Source of the DNA: Paenibacillus polygoni
Lineage (GTDB): Bacteria > Bacillota > Bacilli > Paenibacillales > Paenibacillaceae
Reading direction: 5' to 3'
DNA: 64,000 nucleotides
Assembly (NCBI RefSeq): GCF_030263935.1
Contig: NZ_CP127162.1
Coordinates: 3,233,501 to 3,297,500 of the forward strand
Both the position numbers and the translations under genes were made by a program. Each line of letters opens with the position of its first letter. Position 1 is the stretch's first letter. Below the pieces are notes generated by a model that was not told where the DNA came from, ran no database searches, and saw only the letters and a list, made by a program, of their open reading frames with translations. Shown here piece by piece: positions 36,168 through 43,780 of the stretch.

Positions 36168-36863
36168 CTACTGGTTATTATCACTTGATCCGAACTTACT
36201 ACGAACAACTAGAAAACTGTTAAATGATTGTTTAAAATACCGAATTTTCGTTAACCATATAAAACCCAAATATCTCTTTTTGAGGCGCTCTTTGTACAAG
36301 TTCTTCTTTGTTCTTTTATAGCTATATTTAAATGTTTCAAAATTAGCTGTTGTATAGGTAATAACCAATTCAAGATTCGTCGAGAAGGTGGACTTGCTAC
36401 AATAAACTGTTTGTGGCAGATATAATGTGGTTTTGTGCTCCCACACCGGCATAATAAACATCTCATCAACTTTTTCACCCTCCTTACTACCATAGACAGT
36501 TCTGATTTTTACATTAATTACATTATTTTCAGTTACATTCTTCAAAACTAAAAATTGAAGAGGTGATCTAGTTCTTGCTCCTTTATAAAAATCTAAAGCT
36601 TCGTTCGTTATGTTTTTTCCGTTAGAACCTAGAAGTATTCTTCCATTACCATGATTCTCACTAACTTTATTCTCAAAAGGGTAATCAAATGTGTATTCTG
36701 CGTAATCAAGTATCACTCTTTTGGGTATATTCATTGCTTTCCGTTCTTTGAATGATGTAAACAATGAAGTAAGAATAAATGTAAGCACTGCCGTGATAAG
36801 TGGAACGACCACAGTCATATACTGAATAGTAGTGGGCACTGCATTTGTTGTAAGTGTATTCAA
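36168..36863 (-). CDS. Membrane-anchored orphan protein, element cargo
   Basis: 231 residues: one or two hydrophobic segments (about 17-40), then a cytoplasmic domain of beta-rich character (LQFLVLKNVTENNVINVKIRT). C-terminal 50 residues are strongly basic and aromatic. No family recognised. It occupies the slot between the winged-helix gene and the small conserved gene, the same slot held by the TPR protein at 43781-47302, suggesting variable cargo. Confidence 0.7.
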   Translation of the reverse strand: MNTLTTNAVPTTIQYMTVVVPLITAVLTFILTSLFTSFKERKAMNIPKRVILDYAEYTFDYPFENKVSENHGNGRILLGSNGKNITNEALDFYKGARTRSPLQFLVLKNVTENNVINVKIRTVYGSKEGEKVDEMFIMPVWEHKTTLYLPQTVYCSKSTFSTNLELVITYTTANFETFKYSYKRTKKNLYKERLKKRYLGFIWLTKIRYFKQSFNSFLVVRSKFGSSDNNQ

Positions 36864-36980
36864 ATAATTAACCTCGCTTTTTTATGATCTCATTAAGGAT
36901 GAGAGAGTCTGAAATGATATGTAATATATTCTGCTTTGATAAAATCAATATAACAGTATTAGATTATATTGTAAATTCGA

Positions 36981-37171
36981 GGGTGAAAAGCGAAGTTTGG
37001 ATTGAGAAAACCATGTTATAGGAAGCATATCAGCGCAAGAATAAGCATAAAAGTCAGCTAATACATAGCCTACAGCTGTAAATGCCAAAGGAGATGGGAT
37101 CAATCACTAACTCCATAACAAGATTTATAACAAGACTACATTGGATATATTTAAGCTGATAAAAAGGTATT
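36981..37171 (+). pseudogene. Decayed copy of a small conserved phage/element gene
   Basis: Plus strand AKFGLRKPCYRKHISARISIKVS then, after a frameshift, QLIHSLQL and MPKEMGSITNS. It is homologous to the copy at 47430-47612 (FGLRKPSYRKHISAKTSIKRQ). Frameshifts and stops make it non-functional. Confidence 0.7.
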
Positions 37172-37534
37172 CCGTTAAAGCTAATGAATTGAATTTATTT
37201 TTATGTAGAGATGGTGGCAGTTTTTTGCCGAAATCAACCTTGCCTCATGCATTTTCGAGAATATTTAATAAAGCTGAATTACCAAGTATACCTACCCATT
37301 GATTAAGGCATACTCACGCTTTATTACTTTTACAAACAGGTGTTGAGAAGAACGACTTGGCCATGGAAGTATCAGTATCACTTCAGATATCTATGCTTAC
37401 GTATCAAAGAAAAAAATAGAAAAAGACCCAACTGAAAAGTATGAGAAATACACAAACTTTGTGGGTGTTTCTGGGGTGACCCCCACAATTAACTTCCCCA
37501 TTGTCCTCTCCCCGAAAAAGAAAAACCCTTGGCG
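37172..37534 (+). pseudogene. Tyrosine integrase C-terminal remnant
   Basis: Plus strand encodes NELNLFLCRDGGSFLPKSTL...THxLRHTHALLLLQTGVE (the LRHTHA catalytic box) and, after frame changes, SDIYAYVSKKKIEKDP with the expected Tyr of the integrase (DIYAYVSKK type). Stops and frameshifts break it. The final codons run into the glnA-terminator copy at 37450-37539. It is the recombinase that would have used the glnA site. Confidence 0.82.
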
Positions 37535-37577
37535 CTAAGTGGTCAAGACCCCATTTTGTAGACATTGAAAAAAGACC

Positions 37578-38279
37578 CTAGGCGGTAAACTGGCGTCGGT
37601 ACTCTACCGGCGTCAGTTTTTTTAGTTTCCGTTGTGGCCGCCTTCGGTTATAAAAACGGATGTATTTCTCCATTCGCCTTTGTGCCTCTGCAAGATTTCG
37701 TATATCATAAGGGTAGAGTCCTTCCGTTTTGAGATGCGAGAAGAAACTCTCCATAGAGGCGTTGTCTAGGCAATTGCCTCGGCGAGACATGCTGATTTGG
37801 GCGCCAACCTTTGGCAGCATGTCGTGGTAAGCATGGGACGTGTACTGGAACCCTTGGTCGCTGTGAACGACTAGTCCGGTCACGTCTTTTTGCTTGGAAA
37901 AGGCTTTTGCGAACGTTTGAAGTACCAGCTCATTATCATTACGCTCACTAAGTTGGTAGGCTACAATCTCGTTATTAAATAGATCTTTCACTGCCGAGAG
38001 ATACAACCAGCGCTCGCCTACTCGGTATTGGGTCACATCCGTCACCCATTTCTGGTTTGGTTTTTCAGCCGTGAAATTACGCTTAAGCAGATTATCAGCA
38101 ACACGCTCGGCTGCCTGGTATGTCGCGTTAAATCGACGTTTCCGGCGAATACTGGCTTGAAGACCCATGTTTTGCATCAGGCGTAGTACCTTCTTGTGGT
38201 TCATCCATACACCTTCATCCTGCCACAAGAATAGCTGGATCTGTCGGTAGCCATATTTCCCTTCATAGCGTTTGTACAC
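37578..38279 (-). CDS. IS3-family transposase OrfB
   Basis: 233 residues listed; the frame extends upstream to the slippery site. DDE residues in WVTDVTQYR, VVHSDQGFQY and SMESFFSHL. Likely produced as an OrfAB fusion by a -1 shift at A-AAA-AAG (38462-38468). Confidence 0.92.
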   Translation of the reverse strand: MYKRYEGKYGYRQIQLFLWQDEGVWMNHKKVLRLMQNMGLQASIRRKRRFNATYQAAERVADNLLKRNFTAEKPNQKWVTDVTQYRVGERWLYLSAVKDLFNNEIVAYQLSERNDNELVLQTFAKAFSKQKDVTGLVVHSDQGFQYTSHAYHDMLPKVGAQISMSRRGNCLDNASMESFFSHLKTEGLYPYDIRNLAEAQRRMEKYIRFYNRRRPQRKLKKLTPVEYRRQFTA

Positions 38280-38383
38280 CGTACGGATGAGTTGTTTAGC
38301 CTCGGCATCTCGGTCGTTCTTCTTCCGCTTTACATATGCATAGTAGCCGCTTCTAGAGACACCAAGAAGTTGGCAATGTTCTG

Positions 38384-38728
38384 CTATTTGGCCGGTGGTC
38401 GCCGTTTGTTCGATGAGCCTGAAGCTTTGCTCTTTCCCTCCTGCATCCAGATTTTCAAATACTTTTTTAGTGTGGCATTCTCCCGTTTCAGCTGCTGGAC
38501 ATATCGCTCCTGATCTAAATACTCTTTTCGTCTTCCTCGTTGATCCAACAAACCAAACTCACCTTGTTCACGGTATTTACGCATCCAACGTTTCATTCGG
38601 CCCTGATCTTGAATTCCTAAATGATCGTTGATTTGCCGATACGTCCATTTTTCCTCTACGTGCAAACGGATTGCCTCCATCTTGAGTTCCTCAGAATATG
38701 TCTTAAACTTTTGACCTTTCATTGCCAT
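38384..38728 (-). CDS. IS3-family transposase OrfA
   Basis: 114 residues: helix-turn-helix (YSEELKMEAIRLHVEEKWTYRQIN) and a coiled coil. The frameshift heptamer A-AAA-AAG lies at 38462-38468 on the minus strand. Related to the remnant at 32965-33243. Confidence 0.92.
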   Translation of the reverse strand: MAMKGQKFKTYSEELKMEAIRLHVEEKWTYRQINDHLGIQDQGRMKRWMRKYREQGEFGLLDQRGRRKEYLDQERYVQQLKRENATLKKYLKIWMQEGKSKASGSSNKRRPPAK

Positions 38729-38967
38729 AAAAAATACACCCCCTAGAATTTCATCGGTTAACCCAGGGGTTTTTCCAATGTCTATTCTAAGGGGTGCACT
38801 TCACTAAGAGCGCCAAGGGTTACATATTCTAGTACAGCGTCAAATATTGATCGAGTTCCCATTGATGTACTTGAGTTCTATGTATAACCCAAGACATCAA
38901 TGGAATTTTTTCTCTGTCATTATATCTGTATTTATTTGCACAGTAACATTTTACCTCTCAAATCTTT

Positions 38968-39465
38968 TTATAGTATTTCAGTTTTTTGTGGGTGATTTTG
39001 GGGTGAATTTGTGGGTGATTCTAAATTTGTTTGATCTACTTTCTTTTTAATCTTACCATAGTGTAATAGTGAAGCGCATAAGCTAAGAAGAGAAAGTCCG
39101 CTTAATATATGTGCAGATAAAAATATATCTGTTTTTCCGTGAAGTGCTTCAATAAATTCTTGCAATTGAAATGGAAATATTTTAACAAAAAATGCTAAAA
39201 CAAAGGCAAAAATTGCCGTTAAATACAAAATTCCTTTAACCAAATATAGTAGAATTCGGTTTTTTCCCTGAATAGTGAATCCAGTGTATACAGTAGCAAT
39301 AATAGTCGCTATTCCACCAAATCTATTAATAAAAGATTCCCACTGCATTAAGCCAGAATTTCCTCCGGTCAATGTTAATTCTATCCCATACCAAACTACA
39401 ATTATCGCAAAAATAAATAATAACCAAAGAAACAAATTTATGAATTTCGCCTGATTAGTTCCCAT
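38968..39465 (-). CDS. Orphan membrane protein, element cargo
   Basis: About 165 residues from ATG 39465 preceded by AAGGTGG; the frame is also open from 39504. Roughly four membrane segments. The C-terminal tail (ESPTNSPQNHPQ) is translated from the G-rich repeat region near glnA copy 2, so its end may be a fusion into the repeat. No family recognised. Confidence 0.65.
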   Translation of the reverse strand: MGTNQAKFINLFLWLLFIFAIIVVWYGIELTLTGGNSGLMQWESFINRFGGIATIIATVYTGFTIQGKNRILLYLVKGILYLTAIFAFVLAFFVKIFPFQLQEFIEALHGKTDIFLSAHILSGLSLLSLCASLLHYGKIKKKVDQTNLESPTNSPQNHPQKTEIL

Positions 39466-39583
39466 AAAATCCACCTTTAAGTGAGATAAATGCACACTAT
39501 ACACTTAATTGTTCTTTCGAACCGGAATAATTCCTAATGTGTAATCATAATAACTATTTGTTTTTCAGCTGATTAGGCAATTC

Positions 39584-39970
39584 CTAATTTTGGTTCCTCA
39601 AACGGATCGTAATATATCTCGTAGTAATAATTGGTTTTATCACTAATGCTCGATATGTACTTTGAAAGTCTCTTATTTCTATGTACTCAAATTTGGCTTC
39701 CTCCACAGTGTATCCCTCAGTTAAACCAGTATTTTTATAAGTATCTGCGTCTTTATCATTTTTGCAGTTAATTCTTATAATAGATGGTTTGCCAATTAAG
39801 AATTCAATAGAAACATTCTTAATTGGTATGTTTTGCGTCTCATCATTTATAACTATATGTGCGGTGAACTCAGCAGTATCTACGGCATTAAATGCTTTGC
39901 GAATTGCAGTTTCACTCTTTTTTATTGCTGCATCGCTTATTACTTTCTTTGATACTTTCATTCTTTTCAC
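39584..39970 (-). CDS. Orphan protein of unknown function, element cargo
   Basis: 128 residues with a basic N-terminus, no membrane segment, and a mixed alpha/beta composition. No recognised motif. It stands alone between two membrane-protein genes, with no obvious ribosome binding site change or operon partner. Confidence 0.6.
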   Translation of the reverse strand: MKRMKVSKKVISDAAIKKSETAIRKAFNAVDTAEFTAHIVINDETQNIPIKNVSIEFLIGKPSIIRINCKNDKDADTYKNTGLTEGYTVEEAKFEYIEIRDFQSTYRALVIKPIITTRYITIRLRNQN

Positions 39971-40973
39971 ATCCTACTGAATAAATTATTTATACAAGAA
40001 CCTTATTTGTTGTAAAAAGCACCACGATATACGGGTAAATCTCTCCTCTTATCAGACTATTCATAGAAGTATAATATCAATTTCCACAGTTCCAAAAATA
40101 TAAACGGTCAAGTCATTTCTTTTCTTTCTTCCATTCTCCATTTATAAAAAACCTATTTATTACTATGTTTGCCGCATAACCTAAAATAATCAGATCAATA
40201 ATTTTAGCAGTAGTCATATGAAAGAATTGTACAATTTTTAAATGACTCTCTTGCATAACAGCCGAAGCCATATCACTGTAAAATCCAATGCTTGGAGCAG
40301 GGAGAGAAACATGCAAGCAAAACGAATAAAAAAAGGACTGCGTAAAAATGTTTATGGTACTAACAAAATTTTCTTCAATAAACTCTAATCTAAACTGTAC
40401 AGCTTGATCGCTTGTGGAAAAGAAAAGATACGCAATAGAAAAAGTAACATCAGCAATAAGAAATGCAAGTAATATTACAACAAAATAAAAATTTGGTTGC
40501 GATTTTTTATATTTGAGATATTATTGCGCAAATAAAAAATGTAAATATACTTACCAACCGTATATCAGAGTCATTTATCAAATCAACAATTACAGAATCT
40601 TGTTTTGTAGTGAGTCGAGATACTAAATTAGCAGTTACAAACCACGCTAAAAAGACTGTAAATATCCATCCTACATATTTTATAGAAAGAGAAAGCATTC
40701 TGAAAAAAAAGTTCAAATCTGCTATTTGTTCAAATTCTTCAACTGACTCTAATTCAGGCCAACCATATTTAAAAATAATAAGTAAGCAATTTATAAGCAA
40801 AACAATTGCAAAAACAAACCACCAAATATCTATATATAAGGGTGCGGTAATAAGAATTAAAAAAAAGACTATATGAATCTAAACTGTACCCTACAGAGTA
40901 GACACTTTGAAAAAAGTCTATCCTGTGGGGTACTTTTGTTTATAATAAGAAAAAAACATCGGAGCGAATAAAG

Positions 40974-41402
40974 ATGACCAAACGATTATTTACGGAAAAA
41001 GAACAAGCCCAACTAAAGCGTAATCCTCATGTCCGATCTGTTAGCAACAAAGCGATTACATATACAGATGAGTTTAAACGACTATTTATTAATGAAAATA
41101 AGAAAGGAAAGTTACCCAGAACTATTTTTGAAGAAGCTGGCTTAGACGCTGAGCTAATCGGCATAAAACGCATCCATTCTGCTGGAAAGCGTTGGCGTGG
41201 AGCTTATCGTGAACATGGAGATGAAGGTCTACAGGATACAAGAAAAACAAACTCTGGTCGCCCCTTAGAGCGAGAATTAAGTTTAGAAGAAAAGGTTTTA
41301 CGACTAGAAGCAAAAAATCGATTATTACAGGCTGAGAATGAACTTTTAAAAAAGCTCGATCTACTCGAAAGGCAGATGTTGAAGAAGAAATTAAACTCGT
41401 AA
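40974..41402 (+). CDS. IS3-family transposase OrfA (copy B)
   Basis: Protein identical to the copy A OrfA, including the leucine-zipper C-terminus and the A-AAA-AAG slippery site before its stop. Confidence 0.93.
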   Translation: MTKRLFTEKEQAQLKRNPHVRSVSNKAITYTDEFKRLFINENKKGKLPRTIFEEAGLDAELIGIKRIHSAGKRWRGAYREHGDEGLQDTRKTNSGRPLERELSLEEKVLRLEAKNRLLQAENELLKKLDLLERQMLKKKLNS

Positions 41403-41458
41403 CAAAACAGAAGTTTGAATTAATTCGTCAGACCATTGAAAAATATCAGCTAAATCGC

Positions 41459-42307
41459 TTGGTACACTATTTGTGTGAAACGATCGGTGTGTCTCGTTCT
41501 GGCTACTATAATTATTTCCACGAAAAATCAGTACGAAAGCGTACAGTACGCAATATAGCAGATGAAAAAGTAAGAGATATCATTTTAAAAGCCTATCATT
41601 TCCGTCGAAGAAAGAAAGGTGCTCGTCAAATTAAAATGACATTAAAAAATCAATATCATATCATTTACAACTTAAAACGAATTCGTCGCATCATGAAGAA
41701 GTTCAATATATTTTGTCCGATCCGAAAAGCGAATCCTTATCGTCGGATGGCGAAAGCGACGCACGAACACCGTACATGTCCAAACCTCTTGCAGCGCCAG
41801 TTTAAACAAGGTGTAGCAGGCAAGGTATTATTAACGGACATCACTTACTTATCCTACGCTCACGGTAAACGTGCGTATTTGTCGACGATAAAAGATGCCG
41901 AAACGAATGAGATTTTAGCCTATGAAATATCTGATAAGATCACTCTAGATATTGCTTTAAATACGCTACGCCAATTAAAACGCAATCATTCGCACTTTGC
42001 GAAAGATGCATTTATTCATTCAGATCAAGGATTCCACTACACAAATCCCCAGTTTCAAAAGTTGGTAAAGAAAATGAAATTAGGACAATCTATGTCACGC
42101 CGGGGAAACTGTTGGGATAATGCACCACAAGAATCTTTCTTTGGACATTTAAAAGATGAGATCGATTTAAAGACCTGTGAGACCTTACACGATGTGAAAC
42201 GTGAAGTGAGAAGTTATATGCTCTATTACAATCATTATCGTGGACAGTGGAACCTAAAGAAGATGCCGCCTGCAAAATACAGACAGCATCTCCTTCAAGT
42301 GGCTTAG
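41459..42307 (+). CDS. IS3-family transposase OrfB (copy B)
   Basis: Protein identical to copy A OrfB, with an intact DDE triad; expected to be made by frameshift from OrfA. Confidence 0.93.
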   Translation: MVHYLCETIGVSRSGYYNYFHEKSVRKRTVRNIADEKVRDIILKAYHFRRRKKGARQIKMTLKNQYHIIYNLKRIRRIMKKFNIFCPIRKANPYRRMAKATHEHRTCPNLLQRQFKQGVAGKVLLTDITYLSYAHGKRAYLSTIKDAETNEILAYEISDKITLDIALNTLRQLKRNHSHFAKDAFIHSDQGFHYTNPQFQKLVKKMKLGQSMSRRGNCWDNAPQESFFGHLKDEIDLKTCETLHDVKREVRSYMLYYNHYRGQWNLKKMPPAKYRQHLLQVA

Positions 42308-42646
42308 CTTTTTTTAAAGTGTCCTTTACAAAGGGTACAGTTTAATCCACTTTTGTCTTAAAGTTCTATTTTTTAAAGTATGAATGTATACTGCATAGTT
42401 AACAAGAAAAGCATAAATAATAACTAGTTTTCCTATCGAAGATTCCTCAAAGAAAAATAAAAGCAGTGATAAAATCAACGAAAAATAGAAACCATTCGTT
42501 ATAATATCAATTATTTTAGAAAGTTTATCTTTAAATATCTGATAAAATGAAAAAGTTACCACTCGCCTTACTCTTACTCTGTATAACTTTTTTCCTTCTT
42601 TTGTTATTCCAATGAAAACTTTGTGCTCAGACATAAGTATCCTCAT

Positions 42647-43016
42647 ATAAAATATTGTGTATGTTATATTTTTAGTTTAGTGTAGATAAAAAGTTTAAAA
42701 CCCAGTATTCAAATTATCAATAAGTTCATTTTAACATAATTATAAAAATCATATCAGTCATATTAACTCTAAATCAAGTCAACTTCTCTAAAATGATTAG
42801 CTACTTCATAGTTTGTAAACCCACTTAAAGCTTTCACGCTAAATTCTTATTATAAAGTTCTTTGAACTTGTGTTCTATTTATAACCCTCTACATCATAAC
42901 GATTCAAGTCGTTTTAACGTATATTATAGGAAGAGATTTTTCTTAAAGATCACACTTTGTTCTGTATCGGGGGCAAATGGGGGGCGTTTTGGGGGCGCCT
43001 CCCTCAACTAATTATC
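42647..43016. other. Gene-free stretch with a possible fourth glnA-end trace
   Basis: 370 bases without a gene. At 42861-42900, CTTGTGTTCTATTTATAACCC followed by ACATCAT resembles the glnA tail region of the other copies (CTTGTGTTCTATACATATCC in glnA). At about 42969-42997 lies GGGGGCAAATGGGGGGCG, like the G-rich repeats next to copies 1 and 2. Too degenerate to be sure. Confidence 0.4.
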
Positions 43017-43357
43017 TTACAGACGTGCAGCGATAATATCAGTAATCTTTATCCATTCCCATTCATCCGCTGCAATAGATAATTTGATATCTCGGGTATA
43101 CCTATTAATAGTAGTTACAATTCCTGTTATGTGCCTGTCTTCATTGGTATCAAACAGAGCTAGATCCACTTTACAATGCTGATTAAATGATTCAAGCAGA
43201 GCACCTTCAATTAATTGCATTTCTTGATCATCAAGAACAGGTTTACGGCGTTCGCAGTACTTTAACTGATCTTGTCTTTGAATCCAAGCCTCTTTATGCT
43301 CCGGGAGTACAATTCGAGAACCTTCGAATATTCCGTAACCTGTAGTTTCTTAGCCAT
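43017..43357 (-). pseudogene. YolD-like gene, frameshifted near its start
   Basis: YolD-like proteins accompany Y-family polymerase UvrX in SOS-induced operons. From ATG 43357 the frame reads MAKKLQ and then shifts; a one-base loss near 43338-43340 would restore GYGIFEGSRIVLPEHKEAW, the family signature, ending at ATKIIAARL-type tail (TDIIAARL). The intact 67 residues from 43220 are the remainder. No polymerase gene follows. It begins 2 bases after the winged-helix gene. Confidence 0.75.
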
Positions 43358-43359
43358 AT

Positions 43360-43638
43360 TCAATACTCAGTCCAATACTTAGAATTCGGCTTCACTGTCG
43401 ACTGCTTTGGCGTGTCTGTTTCTCTTTCCCATCCTTCGGTAATCAAGATCCGTTCCAGACTCGACTTATCTTCCCAAACTATGTAACTCTCTTTCTCCAG
43501 AAGCAGCAGAGCCTCTTTTATACGTTGCTTACTCAGTCCTGTCTTGATCTCCAGTTCATGAATATTCGGCATCCGACTGCGCTGGCTAGTATAGTTGTGC
43601 AAAATTCCAAGGACTTTTCTTTCGTAGTCAGGTAACAT
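43360..43638 (-). CDS. Small winged-helix protein under SOS-like boxes
   Basis: 92 residues from ATG 43638, eight bases after GGGAG; a longer reading to 43686 overlaps the operator. A short winged-helix fold (LPDYERKVLGILHNYT...NIHELEIKTGLSKQRIKEALLLLEKESYIVW). Probably a DNA-binding partner or regulator. Directly upstream of the YolD-like gene, with two LexA-type boxes (43655-43693). Confidence 0.7.
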   Translation of the reverse strand: MLPDYERKVLGILHNYTSQRSRMPNIHELEIKTGLSKQRIKEALLLLEKESYIVWEDKSSLERILITEGWERETDTPKQSTVKPNSKYWTEY

Positions 43639-43654
43639 TGTCATCACTCCCACA

Positions 43655-43693
43655 AGAACATATGTTTGTGTATTATTCCCAAACATACGTTCT
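43655..43693 (-). promoter_or_regulatory. Two LexA-type boxes upstream of the winged-helix/YolD genes
   Basis: AGAACATATGTTTG (43655-43668) and CAAACATACGTTCT (43680-43693), both GAAC-N4-GTTY form. A TTGATA-17-GAATAA promoter-like pair overlaps them on the minus strand. Suggests SOS control of the element. Confidence 0.72.
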
Positions 43694-43736
43694 TATATCA
43701 ATAACAAATAAAGGCAACAGTTTGTTTAGGATAAAT

Positions 43737-43775
43737 AAAAAAAAGCGTAAAGGCGATTTCCATTTTACGCTTTTT
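43737..43775 (-). terminator. Intrinsic terminator of the TPR gene
   Basis: Minus strand AAAGCGTAAA and TTTACGCTTT, 10-bp stem followed by eight T; may act on both strands. Confidence 0.85.
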
Positions 43776-43780
43776 CTAAA

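Larger units (their letters stand above)
37540..38803 (-). mobile_element. IS3-family insertion sequence in glnA copy 2
   Basis: 1264 bp with ends TGGTCAAGACCCC and GGGGTGCACTTCA (imperfect inverted repeats, 5'-TG..CA-3') and 5-bp CTAAG flanking repeats (37535-37539, 38804-38808). Distinct from the 1465-bp element. Encodes OrfA and OrfB. Confidence 0.9.
37450..38905 (-). repeat. glnA 3'-end copy 2, split by an IS3 element
   Basis: Left half 37450-37539 matches the sequence just past the glnA stop (48020-48110). Right half 38809-38905 includes 38829-38888 on the minus strand encoding [21 protein letters not shown]. The element at 37540-38803 sits in the terminator loop. Flanking G-rich repeats (GTGGGTGATT, GGGGTGAATT, GTGGGTGATT) occur at about 38988-39020. 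Confidence 0.82.
40880..42344 (+). mobile_element. IS3-family insertion sequence, copy B
   Basis: 1465 bp, same ends (TAAACTGTACCC, GGGTACAGTTTA) as copy A, with ATC target duplications at 40877-40879 and 42345-42347. It interrupts a membrane-protein gene. Confidence 0.95.
40113..42634 (-). pseudogene. Membrane-protein gene split by IS copy B
   Basis: The 5' part runs from 42634 (TGAGGAT upstream) to the IS at 42344; the middle part continues at 40879 to the stop at 40507. Removing the IS and one ATC copy joins RQKWI to HIVFF with no frame change, giving about 219 residues with four or more membrane segments. After the stop, another open frame continues (40113-about 40510, KYKKSQPNFYFVV to NGEWKKEKK), which may be a frameshifted 3' part or a separate gene. 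Unknown family. Confidence 0.72.

Noticed and set aside
38847..39050. Open frame through glnA copy 2 and its G-rich repeats
   Set aside because: Reads the repeat region itself; more likely a remnant than a gene.
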